Positions 21,341-33,644 are shown, counted from the first letter of the stretch. The stretch: DNA of 64,000 nucleotides from Notospermus geniculatus (GCA_002633025.1 NMRB01000019.1:333612-397611), one strand, 5' to 3'. Numbers and translations: made by a program. The notes: generated by a model not told the origin, from the letters alone.

Positions 21341-24032
21341 ATGACAACACAGGAAGCTCTTAAAAGAAACTGTTGGCTCAAAACTTGCAAGATTAAGTTT
21401 TTTTTGCTGCAACCAATCATACCAATGATGGATCTTATACATGCAGATTTCTGAACCTGAGAAGTCTCATTAACTGTTTATGTAACTTTCCACTGTCATT
21501 GTCTACCCGTGTCATGTTCATTGATTGCCCACCTCCTGTTACATATTCAAAGCTGAGTGCTCTCATGTTTCTACAATCGGACACTGTAAATGGTCATATT
21601 CTGACATTCTTATCAGAACTGTCATTGCAGGAAATTTGCTATATGTTTGGCAAATGTTGTTTTATGCCTGCTAGCCTATTGCATGTCAATACAAGTTTCT
21701 ATTTCCTATGCAGCGGTTGCTCTCCTCTAAGTTCAACCAGTCCTCTCAGACTGGAACCTGGCAACCATCTCACTGACTTCCTGTTTCCTCCACGCGGTAA
21801 TCAGTTGATATTCACTAATGTAGTTTGAGGGTTATGAACGTGCTGACTTGTTTCCTGAGGCGAAGATGATTACGGGCATTTTCCCAATCGAATTAGTGAT
21901 CTCTGTAATATTAATGGCTTTCAGATGAAATATTCATGGCAGTTTTCAAGTGTTTAGGTGAATTATTGTCAAATGGTTTAAAGCCAACTGTTACGGTGAG
22001 AGAACATGCCTTTAAATTCAGAAATTCAGGGGCAGTCATGACCCCTCTGTTTGCAATACAAATTGATGTTGGTCGGGTGGGTTTGGACCATGTATGTTAC
22101 CTTACCATAGTTTTAGTTTCACCACAAGCCTGGCATTTATCACCCCCAGACCAATCCTCGGTCCTTGAATGAGTACTCCTAAGGAAGGACGTATTTCTGT
22201 TGTTTTCAACAACACTAAGCAAATAATGAAAAATTAATCCATCGATAATGTCAGAAAAGGTCACTGGATGTATCGTTTGTAAACTTTAATACCACGACGA
22301 AAAGTTTTTCAAACAATGTGGAACATGAGATACAGCAAGTACAGCAGTTTAAAAAGAGTTCATTGGCTATTTTCATTCTCAATAAAACAGCTGAGTCAGT
22401 CCTGCTGGTTACTTTTACGAGAAGTCTTATGAGTTTTCATATTACTATATAAGATCATCATCTCAGTCTGCTGATCATACATGAGAACGGATAATTTAGT
22501 TCCACTTTGCTGGTCTCAGAGATTTGCCCGAAGACATACCCGGTACACTTTTTTGTGTCGAGTGGGACATGCTCTCAGCCAGAGATGACAAGGAGTCATC
22601 ATGTCTATTTTTGACTTAAATTAGGGTGTAAGTGTGCTTAATCTCATCGTGCCGAAAGGTGGGTGTTTTGAACTCCATCCCTGGACTATAATTGGACTGC
22701 AGATCAAGTTTACGAACATTTGTATCATGTTTGACATTTTCTCCTCTGGGGAAGTTGGAAAGGATGGCAGCACCAAAGGAATGTTGATGATGATATGACA
22801 AATAGGTATCGCGATACCTGCTACACCAGCCTTTTGGAAAAACAGTTGGTATATCAGTGTGTTTGACAAATCATTCTCAAGGCACCACAGCATTAAAAAA
22901 AGATGCGCTAGTATGGACAGCGGTATTGTCAATGCAGGCTTTTGAAGATTTCTTAAGTTATCTTCATGCAATTGCAAGTTCATGTATAATTGATCAACCG
23001 TTCCGTGCTCTGGTTTCCTTATTCGTAACCACAGAGTTGTATTATTATTCATAGAATCAAATGAATATTATCTTGTTACAGCTGCATTGCATGAATCTAC
23101 TCTGAGGCAAATTACATAAAATAGTTGATTGACCAGAAGACTTTTTCAGAAATTAAGGTTTAGTCACTTTGATTGGAAACCAGCAATCGGAAATGACCCA
23201 GAAACATTCCAAATACTGGGCATGCTGGAGTTGATTTCCGTATAATATGTTGAATTTGTGAGCAGTGGTTCATAATTAGGTACCAGGCTCGCTTATAAAT
23301 TTTTGGTATCATGCAGTCTGATCATAACTCATGCCACAGAATCGACACATTCTTATCTTATTCTGATTCTCAACTACATGTACCAAACCGTACTTGCGAT
23401 GCCACAGAACCACCAACTTCTCTAACGTTGTGACGAACTTCATCAGTAAGCAAGCATATCCATCATCATTACCTCATACATGGAAGAGACTTGCTATTGA
23501 TTTCTGTCAGTCATTAAATAACCTGAGTCTGGTGAAAAGGTTAATCATTTCCTCCTTGTCAAGGCAGGTGATATCTTCATCTCCTTACCTAACTACACTA
23601 TCATATGTTTTGCACACTGACTGTTGTCATTGTCAGGTGCATTGTTGTCCTTCTTTTGATAGGTGCTTGTGTTTCAATTAACAAATGACATGTCATTTCT
23701 GTTATTGTGTTCTCTGCTAACTGCTATTTGCTCTTCTGCCTACAACATCCGCTGTTTACGTCATCAACTTCCAGCTTCGAATTGTTGATGTGTTCGGTCA
23801 AGTTCCTGAGAAGTTTCTGATGGTACATCAACTCATTATACTGGTACCGTGTTCCATGGTGTGAACAGTTTTTACAAAGATGTGGATGAGGATCGGACAC
23901 CACCTAGTTGCAGTTTTTCTGGCACTGTTTGCTTTATATCTTGTATCCATGGTTTGTTGGCTGACAGCAAATCTCGTTTTTCACTTCAGTTGTAACCCAT
24001 GACGATCCGTGAGGCCCTGAGTCAACTGGAGG
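21341..24032. other. Upstream of TRMT9B; no recognised gene
   Basis: Non-coding as far as I can tell. The acceptor TTCACTTCAG ending at 23988 shows that the TRMT9B start lies in an exon with spliced 5' leader. The 143-codon minus-strand frame at 22621-23052 has no homology or splice context that I recognise. Confidence 0.45.
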
Positions 24033-27000
24033 ATGGACCGCCAGGCGACATCGCTCGCACTCGAACAGAAATATGTCTACAAAGTGTATGACAGTATTGC
24101 ACCTTACTTCAGTCACACACGACACAAGGCATGGCCAAAGGTGGCCCACTTCTTGGAGAATTTGCCACCAGGATCGCTGGTAGCTGATGTTGGTAAGTTG
24201 TCAGCTTCTACTTGAATCTCTGGGATGCAGTGTTTGAAATTCCATTTTGACGTACCTTACAAGACTGGAAGTAGCCTACCCCTTGTGTTGATTTCAATAG
24301 GATTCTTCTCTCTTCAGGATGTGGCAATGGCAGGTACTTTGACATAAATAAATCCATCTTCAAATTGGGCTGTGATCGGTGCCAAAAACTTGTGGAAGCA
24401 GCGCGTGATGATCGTCATGAAGTGATGTCATGTGACAACCTTCGCTTGCCGTTCAGGAACAATGCGTTTGATGCAATCATATCAATTGGTGTCATTCATC
24501 ACTTTGCGACGGTTGAGCGGCGGGTGGCCGCATTACGGGAGTTGGCACGTATTCTGCAGCCTGGTGGAAAGATCATGGTTTATGTGTGGGCCATGGAGCA
24601 GACAAGAAGAAAGGTCAGTTGAACATGTTTGTATGGCAAAAAGTTCCATTGGACTTATTTTTCAAGGACAAGCGATCCTTGGGTCAAATGAGTAAACGGT
24701 AAATTACTGGCACCTTGGCCAACACATCACTGAATTTGGGTGGGATTGCTAGTGTGAAGTCCGAGCTACCTGTATCATGATCCATTGCTGTGTCTCCTTG
24801 TGAAGAGAAGCAAGTAGGGTGGTGGTGTGTCAAAGAGAGCTAGGTTGTGCACCTCAGGTTTAAGACATTTCTGAAGCTGCTTTTGAAGTTCAATGCTTCT
24901 TTTTTCCATTTCAGTTTGATGCTCAGGATGTCCTGGTGCCTTGGAACATGCAGACAAAATACATGAGAAGAAGAGGTAATGTTGTATTTTTCTTTGTAAT
25001 AACTCTGTTGTAATGTTGGCAGTTAGGGGTTAAAATTTGATGTGTGCCAAATGAACTGCAAGAATGCAACCAGGATACAATTGGATCACACTACATTTAC
25101 CTTCTTCATTTTTCAGGGAAACAGATGCTAGATAAGAGAGAATCATGTCTTCAGAGTACGAGTTCCCTAAGCGATGATGACTTGGACGATATGACCACTA
25201 ATATCCCAGGATTCCCAAACCACTGTGACAGCATCGAAATAGTAAAAGAGAAGGAGAAACTTTGTCAAAATATTGTCAGTTTGGTTGCCATGTCAGGCAC
25301 AGAGGAATCCGTTGAGAGACCGAGCTGCTTAAAAAGTCTCCAAAAGCAGAATTCTCAGACAGATTTGCTCGGTAGTCCAAGAAAGTCTAAAATGTTTCGC
25401 TTCATTCCACCAAATATTGAGCTGCGCTCGCCCTCTAATCCATCCCCTTCGGACATACAAGCGGTGGCATCGGAAGCTGGTCGACTGTTGGGAAACAGTG
25501 AGAAGAAAAAGAGAACCATTTTGAACTTTATTTCTGGTGATGTTGCTGGCCAGGCATCGAGTTCTGGTTCCTATGTTGGCACGGCAGGCAATGTTGGGGA
25601 GGATGATACACAGGATCCTGACTGCGATCAGGACAGAAAGATGTCACTACCAGATAGACTGAAAGCGAATTTCATGAACTTACTAAGTCCATCAAAATCT
25701 TCTAAAGTGAAAGTACCCAAGCTTGAGACGAAAAGTGACAATGTGGAGGAAATGCAGGAGGAGAAGAAATACTTGAAAGATTCGTTGTATCGGCAATTAA
25801 TTGAACACATTGTCAAGAACGAGTCACATATTTTTGATAAACCATGGCCACCTATAGATTCACCAACTCTCATGCCCGACGGGCAGCGCTTTCAAGTCCG
25901 CGAATTCCCTCAGAGCAGTACTCTGCTACCTCGACAGGAGTCTACTGAAAGTGCCTTGTCTTATCTGCAGAGCCGCAGGAATACTGAGAAAGGGCGTTCA
26001 AGTTCGGTTGACTTTGCGTCGGATGAAGGCAACTCGTCATTGGGTGATGATGAAGAAGAGAGTGATGATGTGTTTCAGGGGAAGGGAGCCATTACAACGA
26101 TGGAGAAAGTTGCGGCTGACAAGAACCAGAAGGAAGATGGCGAGTTAGAGGATGAAGTGAAAAACAAACACAAGAAGTTGGCCGCATCGAAATCCGTTCC
26201 TGCTCGTGTTGTGAGTAGCAATAAGACAAACGATAGCAGCAGCAACATCGAGTGCTCACATATCAGGAGTGGAATCTTTGAAAAGGGCGAACCAGAAATG
26301 TTGACCAGGAGATTGTCAACAGACCAAACAGGGAGTGATTCTCGCAGGGGCAGCTTAAAGACCTTCAGGGGCCGCATCCTATCTGATCCGACGTACAACG
26401 AAACTGTAAGGNNNNNNNNNNNNNNNNNNNNNNNNNNNNNNNNNNNNNNNNNNNNNNNNNNNNNNNNNNNNNNNNNNNNNNNNNNNNNNNNNNNNNNNNN
26501 NNNNNNNNNNNNNNNNNNNNNNNNNNNNNNNNNNNNNNNNNNNNNNNNNNNNNNNNNNNNNNNNNNNNNNNNNNNNNNNNNNNNNNNNNNNNNNNNNNNN
26601 NNNNNNNNNNNNNNNNNNNNNNNNNNNNNNNNNNNNNNNNNNNNNNNNNCTCGGTAGTCCAAGAAAGTCTAAAATGTTTCGCTTCATTCCACCAAATATT
26701 GAGCTGCGATCGCCCTCTAATCCATCCCCTTCGGACATACAAGCGGTGGCATTGGAAGCTGGTCGACTGTTGGGAAACACTGAGAAGAAAAAGAGAACCA
26801 TTTTGAACTTTATTTCTGGTGATGTTGCTGGCCAGGCATCGAGTTCTGGTTCCTATGTTAGTACGGCAGGCAATTTTGGGGAGGATGATACACAGGATCC
26901 TGACTGCGATCAAGACAGAAAGATGTCACTACCAGATAGACTGAAAGCGAATTTCATGAACTTACTTAGTCCATCAAAATCTTCTAAAGTGAAAGTACCC

Positions 27001-28413
27001 AAGCTTGAGATGAAAAGTGACAACGTGGAGGAAATGCAGGAGGAGAAGAAATACTTAAAAGATTCTTTGTATCGGCAATTAATTCAACACATTGTCAAGA
27101 ACGAGTCACATATTTTTGATAAACCATGGCCACCTATAGATTCACCAACTCTCATGCCTGATGGGCAGCGCTTTCAAGTCCGCGAATTCCCTCAGAGCAG
27201 TACTCTGCTCCCTCGACAGGAGTCTACTGAAAGTGCCTTGTCTTATCTACAGAGCCGCAGGAATACTGAGAAAGGGCGTTCAAGTTCGGTTGACTTTGCG
27301 TCAGATGAAGGCAACTCGTCATTGGGTGATGATGAAGAAGAGAGTGATGATGTGTTTCAGGGGAAGGGAACCATTACAACAATGGAGAAAGTTGCGGCTG
27401 ACAAGAACCAGAAGGAAGACGGCGAGTTAGAGGATGAAGTGAAAAACAAACACAAGAAGTTGGCCGCATCGAAATCCGTTCCTGCTCGTGTTGTGAGTAG
27501 CAATAAGACAAACGATAGCAGTGGCAACATTGAGTGCTCACATATCAGGAGTGGAATCTTTGAAAAGGGCGAACCAGAAATGTTAACCAGGAGATCGTCA
27601 ACAGACCAAACAGGGAGTGATTCTCGCAGGGGCAGCTTAAAGACCTTCAGAGGCCGCATCTTATCTGATCCGACGTACAACGAAACTGTAAGGAAGGACC
27701 AGTTGGCCGTTCCCAGCGCTGGCGGCGAGATACGGGAACGGGATGGTTATTCTGCTGATGAATCTTCAATTGATTCTTCCATGCTTGATCTCACATCTAT
27801 AAGTAGTCCATGTTTGTTTAAGTCAGAAAGATTAATGAGAAACAGTAGTGATGATAAACCTGAACGCTCTTTGAATGGTTTTTCGTACCCTCCTCCATTG
27901 ATGGATCCGTTGGAGGAGAAAGGCAGCACAGAACAATCAGAAAGAGATCAGATAAGTCCACTGGAACAAGCTGACACGGTACCGAAAATTAAACATAAGA
28001 AACTTCAGACAATCGAGCAGCGCCGCAAGCTTAAACGTCACAGTTTTGAACTGCAGGCATTGCGACGCAATTTGGACAATATGCCTCATGTGGATCAGTC
28101 ACGTCGCTCACTGCCCGTGGTGAGCATGAGGAAACCAAACCTCACGAATGGATGCATTCCAGAGCTATCTCTCATGACATCTGTTGATGCAACAAGTGCT
28201 GAAAGCCTTCTTGATCAACGAATCGAAACTGACAGTGATGCAGCCGAACCGGGACCAAAATCACCTACATATCATCGATATTATCATGTGTTCAAAGATG
28301 GCGAATTGAATGGGTTAATCACGAAGTATGTCCCTGGCTTAAATGTTGTTGATACATATTATGATCATGCGAATTGGTGTGTTGTTGCAGAGAAGGTTCG
28401 TCTGTCTTCCTGA
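24033..28413 (+). CDS. TRMT9B: TRMT9B-like tRNA methyltransferase (KIAA1456), last exon interrupted by assembly gap
   Basis: TRMT9B belongs to the TRM9/ALKBH8 family of SAM-dependent methyltransferases, which act on wobble uridine of tRNAs; the animal TRMT9B branch has been linked to stress response and synapse growth. Exons: 24033-24192, 24318-24613, 24915-24975, then one long exon from 25117 to the stop at 28411-28413. Blocks: DSIAPYFSHTRHKAWPKV; motif I VADVGCGNGRYF; CDNLRLPFRNNAFDAIISIG; VIHHF; LQPGGKIMVYVWAMEQ; QDVLVPWN; and a C-terminal YYHVFKDGELNGLI...HANWCVVAEK matching the human C terminus. Between them is a long Ser-, Asp- and Lys-rich disordered region. A 238-N gap (26412-26649) splits the last exon, and the flanking 1044 bp are allelic copies. 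Counting one copy gives 2532 bases or 843 residues, against about 454 in human. Confidence 0.93.
25368..26411 (+). repeat. First copy of allelic duplication within TRMT9B last exon
   Basis: This 1044-bp block is repeated at 26650-27693 with no indel and about 26 substitutions by eye (about 2.5 percent). Its right end touches the N gap and the second copy begins at the other side of the gap, which is the pattern of unmerged overlapping contigs from two haplotypes. Confidence 0.9.
26412..26649. other. Assembly gap (238 N)
   Basis: Run of N inside the TRMT9B last exon. The two flanks are out of frame with each other by one base, so the gap length is not a measured coding distance. Confidence 0.98.
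26650..27693 (+). repeat. Second copy of allelic duplication within TRMT9B last exon
   Basis: Same length as 25368-26411 and ending at the same word, GAAACTGTAAGG, after which the unique remainder of the exon continues. Several differences change residues, for example S to L, V to F, T to M and E to Q. Confidence 0.9.
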
Positions 28414-29569
28414 CCTCATCTATCAACATCATGCTGAGTGCCCTCAAATGTTCTGTGGAGTTCTGTGCAAGTCGTTTAGATTTTCAGCTAGGAATACTTA
28501 TGGCAGACAGGTCAAATGGAATCACTGTCTTTATTATTGCCTCTTCTATTGATTTTGGCAATGCACTGCTCATTAAAATGATCTCGCTTTCTTACATGTA
28601 CAAGGTGCCCTAGCTTGCTGTCATAGACTAGCAGTCTTTTTTTGACTTGAGCTTGATAAAATGCAGCCTTTAGTTGTATTCAAGTTGTACCTTGGTCATT
28701 CGTCATGGCTGATTCTTCCTAACAAATGAATGTCTGAACCATGTTACGAGTTCATACTAAACAGACATACACATTCTATTCCAAGTATCTCAGTTTTCCA
28801 CTAAAGTCAATGCACCCAGCTGTATTGAGGAAGAATAATTCAGGTCAACAAATATTGTGGGAATCCTTTTATAATAATATAGAAGTAATTTAATTTAGCA
28901 CTGTATGTACATTCAGAATTCGCAGAGCGGATGAAAATGCTTTGAACAAAAGTGAAGGTGCTCATTTGCCCTTCTTTATATCAGTTTTTGAACTAGTTTA
29001 TGCTGGAGTTTTTGACAGCTGATGAAGTAGCTTAGATTTGATGATGTTTTTCAGTTTAATAATTTAATTTATTCACTCCGTTGTTGTCTTCATATACTTA
29101 AGTAATCATACTGTAACTTATGACTTATTATGTATTGGTGTATGATTAGAAGTAGTTAATTTTGTGTTATGTTCTGACTCGCTAATATTATGTCAACAAA
29201 GCTATTTATTAAGTTGATTTATAACATAAGATTCTTATACAGGGAATCTCATGAGACTACCGTAAATCACAGATGGAGTTAGTCGGTCCCGATTTGCTCC
29301 CATTGTGCAATATTAAAGGTCATCTTGGAAAGCAGTATATATTATACAGAAGTTAGCACTCCCATTGCCTGTGACAGGTGGTGGGTCATGTGGGTACTGG
29401 GCCCTTGTGCCCCATTTGTTATTTTTGGGGAATTAGCAATTAAGGTGCCATGGCTGAGTTCAGTGAAGAGACCTAGAAAATGGTGCCGTAGTAGTGGTCG
29501 TGTCAGATAGTCTTTCCAGAGTTGGAATTTTGATTGGGTTTTACTCGGTTACTCGTATGTTGACTGCTG
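28414..29569. other. TRMT9B 3' flank
   Basis: AT-rich and probably 3' untranslated for an unknown distance. I saw no clear AATAAA close to the stop. No other feature supported. Confidence 0.4.
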
Positions 29570-29847
29570 CATGGGCGTCCCCAGGGGAGGTGGGGTGGGG
29601 GCGAACAACCCCTCCTTTAGCGAACAGTGTCCTCACATTCAAAGCAGCTTAATGCGTGGAGGAATTTCCACTCATCGGAAAATGCCCCAGCATCTAGATT
29701 TTCAAATTTTCATGGGGAAGGCCTCCCGCAGACCCCCGTTGGGGTGAGGGTCTTGGCCCTCGCTAATGCGCTTTGTGCGAGCTGCCGGGGCTACGTCCCG
29801 CCTTTAAGAAATCTGAACCCCCTTCAGAAAACCTGGGGACGCCCATG
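29570..29847. mobile_element. MITE with perfect 16-bp TIR and 5-bp TSD
   Basis: Left end CATGGGCGTCCCCAGG and right end its exact reverse complement. TGCTG flanks both sides (29565-29569 and 29848-29852). The interior is 246 bp, with a C/G-rich part (CCCGCAGACCCCCGTTGGGG), and has no coding frame. The mobilising transposase is unknown. Confidence 0.8.
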
Positions 29848-29852
29848 TGCTG

Positions 29853-31232
29853 TATTATGTAATTTGTTCTGCCTTGTTTACATTAGTGTTGTGCTCATAA
29901 CTATACTCGGCATACAGCTACCCGGTACATAAAATGTTCTCGTACAATTTGTTGTGGAATCGAGATCTAGATAGTTCTGTTTCTGAAAAAGGGAGGATTT
30001 ATATTCTACAGGTAGATCGTTTGACATCGTATGTGTCTGTCATCATCAGAAATATTTGGTTTCGTTAACTGAGTGGTGCCGTCCATTCTATCTTGCTCTA
30101 GTCTTAAGGACCAAGATGAATTCATGACAACAATGGGCTCACCAGCCAAAAGATCTCCCCGAACTTGTTTTTTCAGGTGGATAACAGATGTGTTAATGAG
30201 GAACATGAAGGAATTATACTCTCAGTATACAGTAATTCCTCCATAATAACAGCAATAGGTCATCATGCTTGGCTTGTGTAGTGTGTATATGGGAAGATGG
30301 TGTATTTATGGCACTGATCTCTCAGCCTGTGCACTTTAGCATGAAGTGGTGCCTGTTCAATTATTGGTTGACTGTATTTTGTTGATATGGTTTGTGTGCA
30401 ATAGGGCCTGCATACCCAAATTTTTCATCATTACCGTATGGTTGTTCTGTTGTTGTTCAAAACTTGTGCTATTCAGCTGAATTATTTGGCAACAGTCAAA
30501 AACACTGTAGGCCTATGTAGTCTCCCTATGGGAGCATTCATTTGTATCTCAAGTAACATTATTATGTAGTCAAAGTTGAGGTCACCTGACTCCCAAGTCA
30601 TTTTTGTAAAGGATAACAAATACATTTTTGTAAGATTGTACTGTGGGTGTTGCATAATTAAACTTAAGAAACATTTCACACTGTTGTTATCCCTTGTCCC
30701 CGATGCATGTAATTTCGGTTTGTACCAGTGGTAAAATCATTTGAAGGGTGTCTGGTCATGGCGCTTGCCATGGAAGGGGACAGACGGGAACGTCACCCCA
30801 AGAAAACATTGGCCTCGGTCGACAATGTTATTCGATCTGGTTCGGAGACCGTCTTAGTCCTGGTACATGTATGTGTCACAGCCCGTCTCTGTGACTGCTT
30901 CACAGCAGCCCAGTAGTGGTGGAATAAATCAAGCAGGAGACTTGTGAGCCAGACAGACGGAGCTCAAAATGAAAACCATTCAGGTCACAGTGGTGCCATC
31001 TATTGACCATGAAGTCTCTCGCTTATTGGTATAACCTTCAGGACTTGCTGAGTACTGAAGGGTTGCTGCTCCAGGAGATCCTATGCAAGGTTCAGCGAGA
31101 CTGGGGAAAAGACGAGGATCCCCAATGTGTCTTGTGAAAATGTTCCGAGAGTCGTCACATTGACAAATAAATGAATAGAGATAAGAATATAATTTACATA
31201 ATTTTTTTTCTTTTGTTAATTAACTATACAGT
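29853..31232. other. Intergenic DNA between TRMT9B and RPL9
   Basis: The two genes converge here. It contains the palindrome remnant at 30208-30242. The RPL9 3' untranslated region must lie at the right-hand end (below 31233), but I see no canonical hexamer on the minus strand close to the stop. Confidence 0.4.
30208..30242. repeat. Degenerate relative of the 16936 palindrome
   Basis: GGAATTATACT at the left and AGTATACAGTAATTCC at the right form an imperfect inverted repeat. It shares the GGAATTATACT arm and CCTCC end with the 40-bp palindrome at 16936-16975. Confidence 0.5.
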
Positions 31233-32222
31233 TTAGTCGTCAAGCTTGTCAACCACAGTTTTTTCTGACACATAGATACCATCCAAGAACTTCCGGATAT
31301 CTTTTCGCTTCACAGTTGTGGACTGCTGGATTCTGGCAGCTGAAAAGAGACGAACATTCGAGAAATGACCTCAAAAGAATCATCCATTCAAGGGCTCAAC
31401 AGAGCCAGCTCTGGGGTTAAAAGCATAAAATCTGCAAGTCATGGGTTGTTGGCTTTGCACTGCGACTCCACCAATGAAACTGTTGTTTGCTGCACCGACT
31501 ATTGGTGTCGCTCGGTATCTGTAGCCAGTGGATCCATCTGCTCATACGTACCAGATTTCGAGACCGCTTCGATATCATTGCCGATGATCTTGATTTCATC
31601 CTTTACACCTGTGGGTTGGGCCTTCACTCCCTTGCCCATCGGTACTCTTCTCAAGAAACGTTCCCCCAAGAAGTTCCTGATCTCAACCTGATCCCCAGTT
31701 TCACTGAATGCCACGTTGATTGGGAAGTGAGCATAGACAGACTTCATCTTATACTGGTAGCCCTGGAAATGAGAAGGCAATAATAGTTGACAACTCTGTC
31801 ACTGTGAAGACCACAGAGCTTACCAGAACACATCCATCTATAAATGGGGTACCATGAAAGCATTACTGAAAAGGGTGTCATTATCATGATTTCTACCAGC
31901 AGTGATTTTCGGTAGTTCACCAAATGTGGTGTCAGATCTTATAACAAATGCAGCCCCTTGTTTCTCCACTCACCTGCCTGACACCCTTGATCATATTCTC
32001 AATGTGTGAGCAGACTGTTCGAACAGCAGCTAACTCCTTGCGAGTACCATACCATTTTGTGACAGTTAATTTCTTGCCAGCATTATCCATCTGGACCGCA
32101 GCATGGTGGAAGTTACGACGAAGGGTTCCACGAGGCCCAGTGACTGTCACAGTACGTGATTTACACCTGATGGTGACTCCGTCAGGAATGTTGACGCTTT
32201 CACTGGCATGGAGGGTCTTCAT
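31233..32222 (-). CDS. RPL9: Large ribosomal subunit protein L9 (eL/uL6 family RPL9)
   Basis: RPL9 (uL6) is a cytosolic 60S subunit protein near the GTPase-associated region. Coding exons on the minus strand: 32222-31974 (ATG 32222-32220), 31762-31552 and 31339-31233 (stop 31235-31233); 249+211+107 bases give 188 residues (human 192). Junctions are GT-AG, in phase 0 and phase 1. Blocks matching other animals: [95 protein letters not shown]. The start lies two bases after a splice acceptor, so the first exon is non-coding; a candidate is at 32928-32959. Confidence 0.97.
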
Positions 32223-32224
32223 CT

Positions 32225-32927
32225 CTGTATAAAACAAACAAACAACGAGAGTGTGTCAGTGAGGATAACCTATCGATTTAAATGGATGGATGATTGTGAG
32301 TCTGACAAAGTCGATGCGACGTCGACTAGGCCTAGGCCTATATATGCATGATGGATGGGCTGGGGCCTGGGGGGATCGCTCCAATCAGTCGGGGGGCCAG
32401 AAACGCTGAACTGAAAGTGAATGTGAACTGAACGAAGAAGTGAAGAGTGACGAATAGGAGGAGAGGCCAAACTGATAGGCCTAGGCCTAGGCTAGCTACA
32501 GGCCTTGCGCAGTGCGACATAGGCCTAGGCCTACTCTGCATAATCTTGACGAAGGGTAATTGCTCTATTAAGGCCACATGATATATCAGTTTACATGGTC
32601 TAGGCCCATGTATTGTAGAGGCCTAGCCCTAGGCCTTCATGTACATACACACGATACACTCCCTGTCACTGTAGGCCTACTGTGCTGTGTCATGTGTGTG
32701 GACAACTGGTGGAGGATACGACGGTTCCAAGACCAAGCCGACCAAGGAAATCACGTTACTTTCCCCTTTGATTTCAAAGGGTTTAACATAAGAAATCACA
32801 TGAAATTTTCTTAGCCGCAACTAAACTATATCTTTTCTAGCGATCAATGTGATATTTTGAGCATGATGGCCATTGATCACACTAGGAATGAGTGATTTAA
32901 ATCAGCTGTTCTCAGCGATTCGCTTAC
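32225..32927 (-). other. RPL9 intron 1 with clustered TAGGCCTA words
   Basis: The inferred first intron of RPL9 (if the exon at 32928-32959 is right) is unusually rich in TAGGCCTA, often overlapping as TAGGCCTAGGCCTA (near 32329, 32477 and 32520). No snoRNA boxes were recognised. Confidence 0.4.
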
Positions 32928-32959
32928 TGGATGATGGCCGAGTTGTAAGAGACAGGAAG
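32928..32959 (-). promoter_or_regulatory. Candidate RPL9 first exon with 5' TOP-like start
   Basis: On the minus strand the sequence CTTCCTGTCTCTTAC (32959-32945) is a pyrimidine-rich start like the TOP motif of ribosomal protein mRNAs. About 30 bases further comes CATCATCCA followed by the donor GTAAGC (32927-32922). That would splice to the acceptor TTTTATACAG before 32224. Inferred from the usual layout of ribosomal protein genes, not proven. Confidence 0.4.
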
Positions 32960-32993
32960 TGGAATTGCACCAGCAGTTCAGTGCGCATGCGCG
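32952..32993. promoter_or_regulatory. ETS-like and NRF1-like sites between RPL9 and YIPF5
   Basis: ACAGGAAGTGG (32952-32962) fits the ETS core and TGCGCATGCGCG (32982-32993) fits the NRF1 palindrome. They lie between the head-to-head genes RPL9 (-) and YIPF5 (+), immediately upstream of the candidate RPL9 start. This looks like a TATA-less housekeeping promoter. Confidence 0.5.
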
Positions 32994-33644
32994 GTATTGA
33001 CAGCACTTCCTCTCTCATCCACCACGTCGTCTCCGATATAAAAATCCCTGCAAACTCCACTTTTCAGTCGCCTTATTTGGTTCAGATACAAGATAATTGT
33101 AAATACTAGTTTACTTTCTATGAAACATCGAATCAATTTTGAATGAAGCGTCCCAGAAGGGAGAAAGGACTGTTGACAGAGAGAGTTGTTTTCGTCTCTA
33201 CAGCAGGGACAGGGTGTTCCCAAAAAAATGAGGCCATGATCTTACTTGCTGCATGTAGGCCTATAGGCCTACCTGTAAATTGCAGGTTCTTCAACTTCAA
33301 TTTAAGAGTATCTGCCATTAACGCCATAGGGCCTAGGCCTACCGGTACATTGCTGACATGCTGGATGCCCACCGCACGACGCGCCGGGACCCATGCCATC
33401 TCAATCAATCAATAATGTCGAATGACCAAAACCATCCTGATCCATGACCGGATGTCCATATTGTAGGCCTAGGCTTATGTCTCTGTCAGTGTCATGATGA
33501 ATGACACAAACAAAAGCTATCTGGAGACAAAATTGCTGAATGCTGATGATATCGTGTATCGTCCCCAACGCTAGGCCTAAATAAAGCCAGCATGATTTCA
33601 TGGTTCCCTCGTTTACTGTATTCAATCTGGCCACATCACAACAT

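Noticed and set aside
22621-23052. 143-codon minus-strand open frame
   Set aside because: No recognised domain, no splice context, AT-rich intergenic setting and odd hydrophobic composition; most likely chance.
25368-27693. Internal protein repeat in TRMT9B
   Set aside because: The apparent repeat ends exactly at the N gap and the two sides are out of frame, so unmerged alleles explain it better.
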